DNA of 64,000 nucleotides from JBFMFR01 sp040752025 (GTDB taxonomy: Bacteria > Chloroflexota > Anaerolineae > Anaerolineales > UBA4823). The notes under the pieces were generated by a model. That model made no database searches. It was not told where the DNA came from and saw only the letters and a program-made list of their open reading frames with translations. Shown piece after piece: positions 25,586 to 33,437 of this stretch. The stretch spans positions 21,143-85,142 of the forward strand of contig JBFMFR010000029.1 in assembly GCA_040752025.1 (NCBI GenBank), written 5' to 3'. The position numbers were made by a program, and so were the translations under genes. Each line of letters opens with the position of its first letter. Position 1 is the stretch's first letter.

Positions 25586-26479
25586 ATGAGCATCTGGAAA
25601 ACTTACTATCTCGCTGAAAGTATCCCCGACGCCTTACAGGCGTTGGCCGCCGCTCCAGGCGAAAACCGCCTGGTAGCCGGCGGCACCGACCTGCTGCTCG
25701 ATTTGCAGCAGGGCCGCCATGCCCCCGTTGATACCCTGGTGGATGTTTCGAATATCCCGGAAATGCGCCTGCTGGAAGTGCGCGGCCAGGCCTTATTCGT
25801 GGGCGCCGCCGTGCCGCTCAACCGCGTGGCGGCCTCGCCGCTGATCTACCAGCACGCCCAGGCGCTGCACGAAGCCGCCGGCCTGATCGGCGGGCCGCAG
25901 GTGCGCAACACCGCCACCCTGGGCGGCAACGTGGCCCACGCCCTGCCCGCCGGGGATGGCGCCATCTCCATGCTGGCCCTGGGCGCTGAGGCTGAGGTCG
26001 CCAGCCGCGACGGCCGCCGGCGCGCCCCGCTGGGCGAGTTGTACCGCGGCCCGGGGCGCTCGGCGCTGCACCCGCAGGAGGAACTGCTGGTCGGTTTCCA
26101 CCTGCCGCTGGCCGGGGCGGGGGATGCGTCCGCCTTCCGCCGGGTGATGCGCCCCCAGGGGGTGGCGATTGCCATCCTCAACATGGGCGTGTGGGTCAGG
26201 CGGCAGCAGGAGCGCATCCTGGATGTGCGCATTGCCGTGGGGCCGGCCGGGCCGCTGCCGCTGCGCGCCCGGGCTGCCGAGCAGGTGCTGCGCGGCCAGG
26301 TGTTCGACGCCGCGCTTTTGGCGCAGGCGGTGCAGGCGCTGCTGGGCGAAGCTCATTTCCGCACCAGCCCGCAGCGCGCCACCGCCGAATACCGCCGCCA
26401 CACGGCCCAGGTTCTGCTGCAAGAGACCTTCGACCTGGCCTGGCAGCGCGCCGGCGGCACTCCCTGTTCCGCCGCCTGA
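25586..26479 (+). CDS. Molybdenum hydroxylase FAD-binding subunit (YgfM/CoxM/XdhB-like)
   Basis: 297 residues of the FAD_binding_5 plus CO_deh_flav_C type. The FAD motifs VAGGTDLLLDL (~31-41) and RNTATLGGNVAHALPAGD (~107-124) are clear. This subunit passes electrons from the 2Fe-2S clusters to NAD or another acceptor in the xanthine dehydrogenase / CO dehydrogenase family. The partner chain with the clusters and Mo site follows 61 bp downstream. The order FAD subunit, fused 2Fe-2S/Mo subunit, SsnA resembles the E. coli ygfM-xdhD-ssnA region. First gene of a ~13.7-kb same-strand run. Confidence 0.9.
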   Translation: MSIWKTYYLAESIPDALQALAAAPGENRLVAGGTDLLLDLQQGRHAPVDTLVDVSNIPEMRLLEVRGQALFVGAAVPLNRVAASPLIYQHAQALHEAAGLIGGPQVRNTATLGGNVAHALPAGDGAISMLALGAEAEVASRDGRRRAPLGELYRGPGRSALHPQEELLVGFHLPLAGAGDASAFRRVMRPQGVAIAILNMGVWVRRQQERILDVRIAVGPAGPLPLRARAAEQVLRGQVFDAALLAQAVQALLGEAHFRTSPQRATAEYRRHTAQVLLQETFDLAWQRAGGTPCSAA

Positions 26480-26540
26480 TGCTCTCCCTTAGCGCCAATC
26501 CGTAATTTCAGTCGAACCATCGAGAAGGAATCGAGTCGGT

Positions 26541-29309
26541 ATGCAACTTACAGTGAATGGAAAACAGGTGACGGTCGAGCCGCAGCCGGGCGAAATGCTG
26601 GCCGATTTGCTGCGCGAGCGGCTGGGGCTGACCGGCGCCAAGATCGGATGTAACGAGGCCGAATGCGGGGCCTGCACGGTGTTGGTGGACGGCGAGCCGG
26701 TGCTCTCCTGCACCTACCCGGCCGCCAAGGCTGCCGGCCGCAGCGTGATGACCATCGAAGGGTTGGGCGCGCCGGAGGCGCTGCACCCCTTGCAGCAGGC
26801 CTTCGTCCTGCACGGGGCGGTGCAGTGCGGCTTTTGCATCCCCGGGCAGTTGGTTACCGCCTACGCCCTTTTGCAGCGCAACCCCCAGCCCACTGAGCTG
26901 GAAATCCGCCAGGCGCTCAAGGATACCTTGTGCCGCTGTGCCGGCTACCCGACCATCCTGCGCGCTATCCAGGCGGCGGCTCGCAGCCTGCAGACCGGTG
27001 AGCCAGTCTCTCCGCCGGATGTGCCGGATTCCACCCGGCCCCAAACGGTCATCGGCCGCCTGCAAGTCCGCCCGGATGCCGTCGAAAAAGTGACCGGGGC
27101 GGCGGTTTTCAGCGACGATTTGAAGTTCGAAGGCATGCTGCACGCCCGCGCCAAGCGCGCCGGCCTGCCGCACGCCATCCTGAGCCGCCTGGATGTGGAG
27201 GCAGCCCGGCGGCTGCCCGGCGTGGCGGCGGTGCTCACCGCCGAAGACATCCCCGGCGAGGTCAACCATGGCCTGGTGGTCTACGATTGGCCCGCTATGG
27301 TGGGCGTGGGCCAGCGCGTGCGCTACGTGGGCGACGCGGTCGCCATCGTGGCGGCCGAGACGCGCCAGATTGCCGCCCGGGCCCTGGACCTGATCGAAGC
27401 CGAGTACGAGCCGCTGCCGGTGGTCAGCAGCGCCGTGCAGGCTCGCCAGCCGAACGTGCCGCAGTTGCACCCGCACGCCGCAGGCAATATGCTCAAGCAC
27501 ATCAAGGTGCGCAAGGGCGACATGGCCCAGGGCTTTGCCGAGGCCGAAGTGATCCTGGAGCACGTTTTCCACACGGCGGCCACCGACCACGCTTTCCTGG
27601 AGCCGGAATGCAGCCTCGCCCGCCCCACGCCGGACGGGCGCATGGAGATCTACGTTGGCTCGCAGATCCCCTACTCCGACCGCCACCAGGTGGCGCGCGC
27701 CCTGGGCTGGCCCGAGGAGCGCGTGCACGTTATCGGCCAGTTGATGGGCGGCGGCTTTGGCGGCAAGGAGGACATCGCCGGGCAGATCCACGCCGCCCTG
27801 CTGGCCAACGTCACCGGGCGGCCGGTGAAGCTGCTCTTCGACCGCCACGAGAGCCTGCTGGTGCACCCCAAGCGCCACGCCACCCAGATCAGAGTCAAAG
27901 TCGGCGCCAGGCGCGACGGGCGCCTGACGGCGGTGGAGACCGAATTGTACGGCGACACGGGCGCCTACGCCTCCCTGGGCGAGAAGGTGCTGACCCGCGC
28001 CACCACGCACTCCTCCGGCCCGTACGAAGTGGCCCACGCCCGCGCCGATTGTTACGCCATGTACACCAATAACCCCCCGGCGGGGGCTTTCCGCGGCTTC
28101 GGCGTGACCCAGTCGGCCTTCGCCGTCGAGAGCATGATGGACATGCTGGCGGAGGAACTGGGCCTCGAGCCGGTCGAGCTGCGCCGCATCAACGCCCTGC
28201 GGGTGGGCAGCCTCACCAACACCGGGCAGGAGCTGAAGGACAGCGTCGGCCTGCTGGAATGTATCGACCGTGTCGAGGCCGAGATGCGCCGCCTGGGCGG
28301 AGAGCACCCCTTCATTGCCTGCACGCCGCCGGACGCGCCGCACCTGCGCCGCGCCTGGGGCTTCGCCGCCGGCTTCAAGAACACCGGCCTGGGCGGCGGC
28401 GCGCCGGACAAGGCCGGCGCTGAGGTGGAATTGTACGCCGATGGCAGCCTGGAAGTGCGCACCTCCTCGGCCGAATTGGGCCAGGGCCTGGTGACGGTGC
28501 TGCGCATGATCGTGGCCGAGGAGTTCGACCTGCCGCCCGAGCGCGTCAAGGTGCTGGTGATGGACACTGACCTGACGCCCGACGGCGGCCCGACCACCGC
28601 TTCGCGCCAGACCTACGTGACCGGCAACGCCGCTTTGCACGCCGCGCGTGCCCTGCGCCAGGCGCTGGCTGCCAGCCTGGCCGAGAAATATGACCAGCCG
28701 CCCGAGAGCGTGCGCTTCGTCGAGGGCCTGGCCCAGGTGGGCGGCCATTCTCTCCCGCTGGGCGAGGTCGCTGGCCTGCTGCGCGCCGAAGGCCGCCAGC
28801 CGCGCGCCCTGTACGAGTACTGGGCCCCGGCCACCAAACCTCTGGGGCAGGGCGGCGACATGCACTTCGCCTATTCCTTCGCCGCCCAGGCCATCGAAGT
28901 CGAGGTTGATACCCGCACCGGCGAGGTGCGCGTCCTGCGCGTCATCGCCGCCAACGATGTGGGCGAGGCCATCAACCCGCTGGGCCTGCGCGGCCAGGTG
29001 GAGGGCGGGATCATGATGGGCCTGGGCAACGCCCTGACCGAGAACTTCGTCGTCGAGCAGGGTGTGGTCGTCACCGACCGGCTGGCGCGCTACCGCATGC
29101 CCTCCATCATGCTCACCCCCGAGATCATTTCGATTGTGGTCGAGCATCCCACCGCCCAGGGGCCGTACGGGGCCAAGGGCGTGGGCGAGCTGGTCAGCAT
29201 CCCCACCACGCCTGCCATTACCAATGCCATCTACAACGCCGTCGGTGTGCGAATCGACCGCCTGCCGGTGGACCAGGCTGAAATCGTCAAGGCCCTCACG
29301 CATGGCTGA
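26541..29309 (+). CDS. Fused 2Fe-2S / molybdopterin-binding subunit of a xanthine dehydrogenase-type hydroxylase (XdhD-like)
   Basis: 922 residues. Residues 1-155 hold both 2Fe-2S clusters: plant-type C37, C42, C45, C57 and the helical one C96, C99, C131, C133. The rest is the Mo-bis-domain: substrate/Mo channel segments GGGFGGKEDIAGQ, GAFRGFGVTQ and AELGQGLVTV, and the general base Glu883 in KGVGELVS. The enzyme hydroxylates a carbon, often of a purine or other N-heterocycle. The single-chain fusion of iron-sulfur and Mo parts is like E. coli XdhD rather than three-subunit XDH. A selenium-dependent form is plausible given SsnA and selC nearby, but cannot be seen in the protein. Its stop overlaps the Nudix start. 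Confidence 0.9.
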   Translation: MQLTVNGKQVTVEPQPGEMLADLLRERLGLTGAKIGCNEAECGACTVLVDGEPVLSCTYPAAKAAGRSVMTIEGLGAPEALHPLQQAFVLHGAVQCGFCIPGQLVTAYALLQRNPQPTELEIRQALKDTLCRCAGYPTILRAIQAAARSLQTGEPVSPPDVPDSTRPQTVIGRLQVRPDAVEKVTGAAVFSDDLKFEGMLHARAKRAGLPHAILSRLDVEAARRLPGVAAVLTAEDIPGEVNHGLVVYDWPAMVGVGQRVRYVGDAVAIVAAETRQIAARALDLIEAEYEPLPVVSSAVQARQPNVPQLHPHAAGNMLKHIKVRKGDMAQGFAEAEVILEHVFHTAATDHAFLEPECSLARPTPDGRMEIYVGSQIPYSDRHQVARALGWPEERVHVIGQLMGGGFGGKEDIAGQIHAALLANVTGRPVKLLFDRHESLLVHPKRHATQIRVKVGARRDGRLTAVETELYGDTGAYASLGEKVLTRATTHSSGPYEVAHARADCYAMYTNNPPAGAFRGFGVTQSAFAVESMMDMLAEELGLEPVELRRINALRVGSLTNTGQELKDSVGLLECIDRVEAEMRRLGGEHPFIACTPPDAPHLRRAWGFAAGFKNTGLGGGAPDKAGAEVELYADGSLEVRTSSAELGQGLVTVLRMIVAEEFDLPPERVKVLVMDTDLTPDGGPTTASRQTYVTGNAALHAARALRQALAASLAEKYDQPPESVRFVEGLAQVGGHSLPLGEVAGLLRAEGRQPRALYEYWAPATKPLGQGGDMHFAYSFAAQAIEVEVDTRTGEVRVLRVIAANDVGEAINPLGLRGQVEGGIMMGLGNALTENFVVEQGVVVTDRLARYRMPSIMLTPEIISIVVEHPTAQGPYGAKGVGELVSIPTTPAITNAIYNAVGVRIDRLPVDQAEIVKALTHG

Positions 29310-29967
29310 ACCATCTACTTCGCAAAAATCTGCCCCCCTAACCCCCAATTACCACCCGCGCTGGCTGGAATGGGCGCGGGAGATCCAGGCCCTTTCGCAG
29401 ACCGGCTACCATTACGCCGCCAACGACTTCGAGCGCCACCGCCACCAGCGCCTGGGCGAGATCGCCGCCGAGATCATCAGCGAGCACAGCGGCCTGGCCT
29501 TCGAGCCGCTGGTGAAGATTTACCAGGCCCAGACCGGCTACGCCACCCCGCGCGTCGACGTGCGCGGGGCGGTCTTCCAGGAAGACCGGCTGCTGCTGGT
29601 GCGCGAGCGCATGGACGGCGGCTGGACCATGCCCGGCGGCTGGGCTGACGTCGGCGACGTGCCCTCGCAGGCCGCCGAGCGCGAGGTCTGGGAAGAGGCC
29701 GGTTTTCACGTGCGGGCGCGCAGGCTGGTCGGCGTGTACGACGCCAACCGCGTCGGCCCGTTGGAGCTTTTCCACGCCTTCAAGCTCGTTTTCCTGTGCG
29801 ATCTGTTGGACGGCGCTCCCCGTCCCAGCGAAGAAACCAGCGAAGTGGCCTTCTTCGGCATGGACGAGATTCCCGAGCCGCTTTCCGGCGAGCGCACCCA
29901 CCCGCGCCACATCCGCGACGCCTACGCCGCCTGGCTGGACCCCGGCTGCCAGGCGGTTTTCGATTAG
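29302..29967 (+). CDS. Nudix hydrolase with Nudix_hydro_N-type N-terminal domain
   Basis: 221 residues. Residues 1-75 resemble the helical N-terminal domain (WLEWAREIQALSQTGYHYAANDFERHRHQRLGEIAAEI) found on one Nudix subfamily. The Nudix box reads GWADVGDVPSQAAEREVWEEAGF, with Asp where the usual first Glu stands, as is common in this subfamily; the REVxEE core is intact. It would hydrolyse a nucleoside diphosphate linked to another group; the substrate is unknown. The ATG overlaps the last codons of the Mo subunit gene (ATGGCTGA), so it is translationally coupled to it. Confidence 0.88.
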   Translation: MAEPSTSQKSAPLTPNYHPRWLEWAREIQALSQTGYHYAANDFERHRHQRLGEIAAEIISEHSGLAFEPLVKIYQAQTGYATPRVDVRGAVFQEDRLLLVRERMDGGWTMPGGWADVGDVPSQAAEREVWEEAGFHVRARRLVGVYDANRVGPLELFHAFKLVFLCDLLDGAPRPSEETSEVAFFGMDEIPEPLSGERTHPRHIRDAYAAWLDPGCQAVFD

Positions 29968-29970
29968 CGT

Positions 29971-30501
29971 ATGCAATACCATTTCGTTCCCATGACTGCC
30001 GAGTATGCCAACGCCATCGTCGACGGGTGGCAGTACGGCGGCGAGTACGCCCTGCACGATTACGCCAACGAAGCCGAGCACATCCTCGACCCGGCCAGTT
30101 GGGGCACGGGCCTGTTCGCCGTCCTGGATGAAAACCAGGAGCTGGTGGGAGAGCTGACCACCGAGTTCTTCGACGCCCAGGGCGAATACGTCGAGTACGA
30201 AGATTTCGACAGCCGGGACCTGGGCGAGGCTGAGCTGTGGGTCGGCTTTGGGCTCAAACCCGAGCTGACCGGGCGCGGCCTGGGAGCCGGCTTCGTCTCC
30301 GCCTGCATCGCCTTTGCCCTGGCGCGCCACGGCTACACCGGCGATTATATCCGCCTGGGCGTGCCCGCCTTCAACCAGCGGGCGATCAAAGTGTATGAAC
30401 GCCTGGGATTCCAAATTTTCAATCGGGAGCAGGGCGAGATCGATGGGAAGACTTTCGAGGCTGTGCAGATGAAGCTGCTTGTGAAAGAATTTCTCAGTTA
30501 G
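29971..30501 (+). CDS. GNAT family N-acetyltransferase
   Basis: 176 residues. The acetyl-CoA binding region reads GFGLKPELTGRGLGAGFVSACIAFA (variant of the Q/RxxGxG/A motif A), followed by the motif-B segment LGVPAFNQRAIKVYERLGFQ. It should transfer an acyl group to an amine; substrate unknown. It sits 3 bp after the Nudix gene and 17 bp before ssnA, inside the same run, so it may modify a substrate or product of that pathway or a protein of it. Confidence 0.85.
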   Translation: MQYHFVPMTAEYANAIVDGWQYGGEYALHDYANEAEHILDPASWGTGLFAVLDENQELVGELTTEFFDAQGEYVEYEDFDSRDLGEAELWVGFGLKPELTGRGLGAGFVSACIAFALARHGYTGDYIRLGVPAFNQRAIKVYERLGFQIFNREQGEIDGKTFEAVQMKLLVKEFLS

Positions 30502-30518
30502 CATTTTGGGAGTTTGTT

Positions 30519-31922
30519 ATGCTGATTACCAACGCCACTTTGATCACCTGGGAAGAGCCCAACCGCGTGCTCGAAGACCACGCCGTGTACATCCAGGATG
30601 GCCTCATCGCCGACCTCGGCCCGCAGGCCGAAATGCTGGCGCGCTACCCGCAGGCCGAGCGCCTGGATGCGCGCCGCCAGTACGTCATGCCGGGCAACAT
30701 CTGCGCCCACACGCACTTCTACGGGGCCTTCGCCCGCGGCATGGGCATCCCCGGCGAGGCCCCCAAGGACTTCCCCGAGATCCTGCAAAAGCTGTGGTGG
30801 CCGCTGGACCGGGCGTTGGAAGCCGCCGACGTGCGCGCCTCGGCCGAAGTCATGCTGGTGGAAGCCATCAAGCACGGCACGACCACCCTGATCGATCACC
30901 ACGCCTCGCCTAACGCCATTGACGGCTCGCTGGACGTGATCGCTGAGGCGGTCGAGCGCTCGGGTCTGCGGGCGGCGCTGTGCTACGAAGTCACCGACCG
31001 CAACGGCCTGGAAGGCGCGCGGGCCGGCATCGCCGAGAATTTGCGCTTCATCCAGCGGGCGCGCCGCCAGCCGCTGGCCGGCGGTCGCCTGGCGGCCACC
31101 TTTGGCCTGCACGCCAGCCTGACGCTCTCGGAGGCCACTTTAGACGCCTGCCGCCAGGCGGTTCCGGAGGGGATTGGCTTTCACGTCCACGTGGCCGAGC
31201 ACGAGGTGGACGAGTACGATAGTATTGCCAAGAGCGGCCTGCGCGTCGTCGAGCGCCTGCACAAGCACGACATGCTCGGCCCCAACAGCATCGTGGTGCA
31301 CGCCGTGCACGTCGATATGGCCGAGGCCGCCCTGCTGGCAGAGACCGGCGCCTGGGTGACGCACCAGCCGCGTTCCAATATGAACAACGGCGTGGGTGTG
31401 GGGGCAGTGGAGGACATGCTGCGGGCGGGTGTCAAGGTCTGCCTGGGCACGGACGGCTTCTCCAGCACCATGTGGGAGGAGTGGAAGACCGCCTACCTGC
31501 TGCACAAAGCCTGGCGCCGCGACCCGCGCCGCATGCCCGCTGATGTAGTGGCGCGCATGGCGGTGTATAACAACGCCAGCCTGGCAGGCCGTTTCTTCCC
31601 GCAGGCCCCCCTGGGCGTGCTGTCTCCGGGTGCGCAGGCCGACCTGATCTTCGTCGATTACCACCCGCACACACCCCTGGACGCCGGCAATCTGCCCTGG
31701 CAGATCGTCTTTGGCTTCCATGAAAGCATGGTCACTACCACCATCGTAGCAGGCAAGCTGTTGATGCACGAACGCCAGTTGCTGACCCTGGATGAAGCGG
31801 CTATCGCCGCCCAGGCGCGCCGGCAGGCGCCGCAGGTCTGGGCGCGCTACGCTGGCTACGTAAACCAGACGGCCATTCGAGCGTCGATCGAGAAGCATGT
31901 TTCCATCGAAAGGAATTTATGA
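30519..31922 (+). CDS. ssnA: SsnA-type amidohydrolase linked to selenium/molybdenum hydroxylases
   Basis: 467 residues of the metal-dependent amidohydrolase (TrzN/chlorohydrolase) superfamily. Metal ligands are in the family positions: H64 and H66 (CAHTHFYGAF), the HVHVAEH segment, HAVHVD, and Asp in GTDGFSS. Overall pattern and length fit SsnA, a putative aminohydrolase that co-occurs with selenium-dependent molybdenum hydroxylases; its substrate is not established. A deaminase role on a purine-like product of the neighbouring hydroxylase is plausible. It overlaps the next gene by 4 bp (ATGA). It could instead be a guanine/cytosine-type deaminase, but the context favours SsnA. Confidence 0.8.
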   Translation: MLITNATLITWEEPNRVLEDHAVYIQDGLIADLGPQAEMLARYPQAERLDARRQYVMPGNICAHTHFYGAFARGMGIPGEAPKDFPEILQKLWWPLDRALEAADVRASAEVMLVEAIKHGTTTLIDHHASPNAIDGSLDVIAEAVERSGLRAALCYEVTDRNGLEGARAGIAENLRFIQRARRQPLAGGRLAATFGLHASLTLSEATLDACRQAVPEGIGFHVHVAEHEVDEYDSIAKSGLRVVERLHKHDMLGPNSIVVHAVHVDMAEAALLAETGAWVTHQPRSNMNNGVGVGAVEDMLRAGVKVCLGTDGFSSTMWEEWKTAYLLHKAWRRDPRRMPADVVARMAVYNNASLAGRFFPQAPLGVLSPGAQADLIFVDYHPHTPLDAGNLPWQIVFGFHESMVTTTIVAGKLLMHERQLLTLDEAAIAAQARRQAPQVWARYAGYVNQTAIRASIEKHVSIERNL

Positions 31923-32599
31923 GCGAGAATACTTCACTTCCGAAGATCGCCATCCTGGGCGGGACGGGCAAAGAAGGCCCCGGGCTGGCGCTGCGCTGGG
32001 GGCGCGCCGGCTACCCCATCCTGATCGGTTCGCGCCAGTTGGAGAAAGCCCAGGCTACTGCCGCCGAGTTGAATGAAAAGCTCGGCCTGCACGGCCCGGG
32101 CGCCGTCCAGGGCCTGGAGAACGCCGAAGCTGCCCGCCAGGCAGAGATTTGCGTGCTCACCGTGGTGCAGTCCGCCCACCAGGCCGCCCTGGAGGGGCTG
32201 CGCCAGGCTTTGCAGGGCAAGATCCTGGTGGATGCCACCGCCCGCGTGGATTTCCGCGATCCCCGCCCGCCTGAGCCGCCCGCCGCAGCGCGCACTGCCC
32301 AGGAGATCCTTGGGCCAGGAGTGCGCGTGGTGGCGGCTTTCCAGAACGTGCCCGCCCATGCCCTGAAAAAGAACCTGGACCAATCCCTGGATACGGACGT
32401 GTTGGTGTGCGCCGATGACCTGGAAGCCGCCCAGGCGGTCATGCAACTGGCGCAGGCGGCCGGCATGCGCGCCTATTACGCCGGCGGATTAGATAACGCC
32501 CTGGTGGTGGAGGGCCTGACCTCCATCCTGATCAGCCTGAACAAGCACTACGGCGTCAAGACTGCCAGCATCGGCGTGACTGGCCTGCAAGCTGAGTAG
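31919..32599 (+). CDS. npdG: NADPH-dependent F420 reductase
   Basis: 226 residues. The N-terminal Rossmann motif ILGGTGKEGPGLALRWGRAGYPILIGSR is characteristic of F420:NADP oxidoreductase, where the SR segment contacts the NADP phosphate. The later segments VSAFQNVPAHALKK-like (VVAAFQNVPAHALKK) and the C-terminal GLDNALVVEGLTSILISLNKHYGVK match the F420-binding half. It moves hydride between NADPH and coenzyme F420. Translationally coupled to ssnA by a 4-bp overlap, and 23 bp before cofE. This places F420 redox chemistry in the same transcript as the Mo hydroxylase. Confidence 0.92.
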   Translation: MSENTSLPKIAILGGTGKEGPGLALRWGRAGYPILIGSRQLEKAQATAAELNEKLGLHGPGAVQGLENAEAARQAEICVLTVVQSAHQAALEGLRQALQGKILVDATARVDFRDPRPPEPPAAARTAQEILGPGVRVVAAFQNVPAHALKKNLDQSLDTDVLVCADDLEAAQAVMQLAQAAGMRAYYAGGLDNALVVEGLTSILISLNKHYGVKTASIGVTGLQAE

Positions 32600-32622
32600 G
32601 CTCCCTGCCGGGGAGTTCTGCT

Positions 32623-33396
32623 ATGCCTCTGACTCTCACGCCTCTGCCGGATTTGCCCCTGGTTATTCCAGGCGATGACCTGGCCCAGATCGTTTTGCTG
32701 GGTCTCGAGCGGGCCGGGCTGGCGCTGCAAGATGGCGATGTGCTGGTGCTGGCGCAGAAGATCGTATCCAAGGCTGAGGGCCGCCTGGTGAACCTGGCGC
32801 AGGTCGAGCCTTCGGCGCGTGCCCATGAACTGGCTGTCCAGGCGGAGAAGGACCCGCGCCTGGTGGAGCTGATCTTGCGCGAGAGCAATGCCGTGCTGCG
32901 CGTCCGTCCGGGAACGCTCATCGTCGAGCACCGCCTGGGCTTTGTGTGCGCCAGCGCCGGCATCGATCATTCCAACGTGCAGGGCGACCCAAACCTCGGC
33001 CCGGCCGAGGACTGGGTGCTGCTGCTGCCCGAGGACCCGGATGCCTCGGCGCAGGCGCTGCGCCAGCGCCTGGAAGCGGCCAGCGGGGCGCGCCTGGGCG
33101 TGCTGGTGGTCGATTCGCACGGGCGCGCCTGGCGACTGGGCACCGTAGGGGCTGCGATCGGCGTGGCTGGCCTGCCGGCCCTGGTCGATCTGCGCGGCCA
33201 GCCGGATTTGTACGGCTTTCGCCTGCGCATCACCCAGGTGGGCGCCGCCGACGAACTGGCCGCGGCCGCTTCGCTGGTCATGGGCCAGGCGGCGGAGGGC
33301 ACCCCGGTGGTGCACGCCCGCGGCTTCCCCTACCCGCTGCGCGAGGCTGCCCTGGGCGAAGTGCTGCGCCCCAGGAACGAAGATATGTTCCGCTAG
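32623..33396 (+). CDS. cofE: Coenzyme F420-0:L-glutamate ligase
   Basis: 257 residues, the length of stand-alone CofE. The N-terminal signature LQDGDVLVLAQKIVSKAEGRLV is intact, as are SNAVLRVRPGTLIVEHRLGFVCASAGIDHSNVQ and VVDSHGRAWRLGTVGAAIGVAG. It adds glutamate residues to F420-0 using GTP. In actinobacteria this domain is fused to a nitroreductase (FbiB); here the nitroreductase is a separate gene two positions downstream. A papain-like gene follows after 41 bp, with a 19-bp palindrome between. Confidence 0.92.
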   Translation: MPLTLTPLPDLPLVIPGDDLAQIVLLGLERAGLALQDGDVLVLAQKIVSKAEGRLVNLAQVEPSARAHELAVQAEKDPRLVELILRESNAVLRVRPGTLIVEHRLGFVCASAGIDHSNVQGDPNLGPAEDWVLLLPEDPDASAQALRQRLEAASGARLGVLVVDSHGRAWRLGTVGAAIGVAGLPALVDLRGQPDLYGFRLRITQVGAADELAAAASLVMGQAAEGTPVVHARGFPYPLREAALGEVLRPRNEDMFR

Positions 33397-33401
33397 GTGG
33401 A

Positions 33402-33420
33402 GCGGAACTTCCTGTTCCGC
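33402..33420. repeat. CGGAAC-type 19-bp palindrome between cofE and the papain-like gene
   Basis: GCGGAACTTCCTGTTCCGC, identical to the unit of the tandem array at 50352-50425. As RNA it makes a 7-bp hairpin and could act as a partial stop or processing point inside the long transcript. Confidence 0.8.
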
Positions 33421-33437
33421 CAAAGGATGGCTTTGAC

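Noticed and set aside
26508..29348. 946-residue open frame on the minus strand across the Mo hydroxylase gene
   Set aside because: It is a shadow of the plus-strand coding region in high-GC DNA; the plus frame has complete family motifs and the minus frame has none.
32946..33437. N-terminal extension of the papain-like protein into the cofE gene
   Set aside because: The open frame overlaps cofE almost entirely and is Arg/Gly/Ala-rich; the ATG at 33438 begins the recognisable protein.
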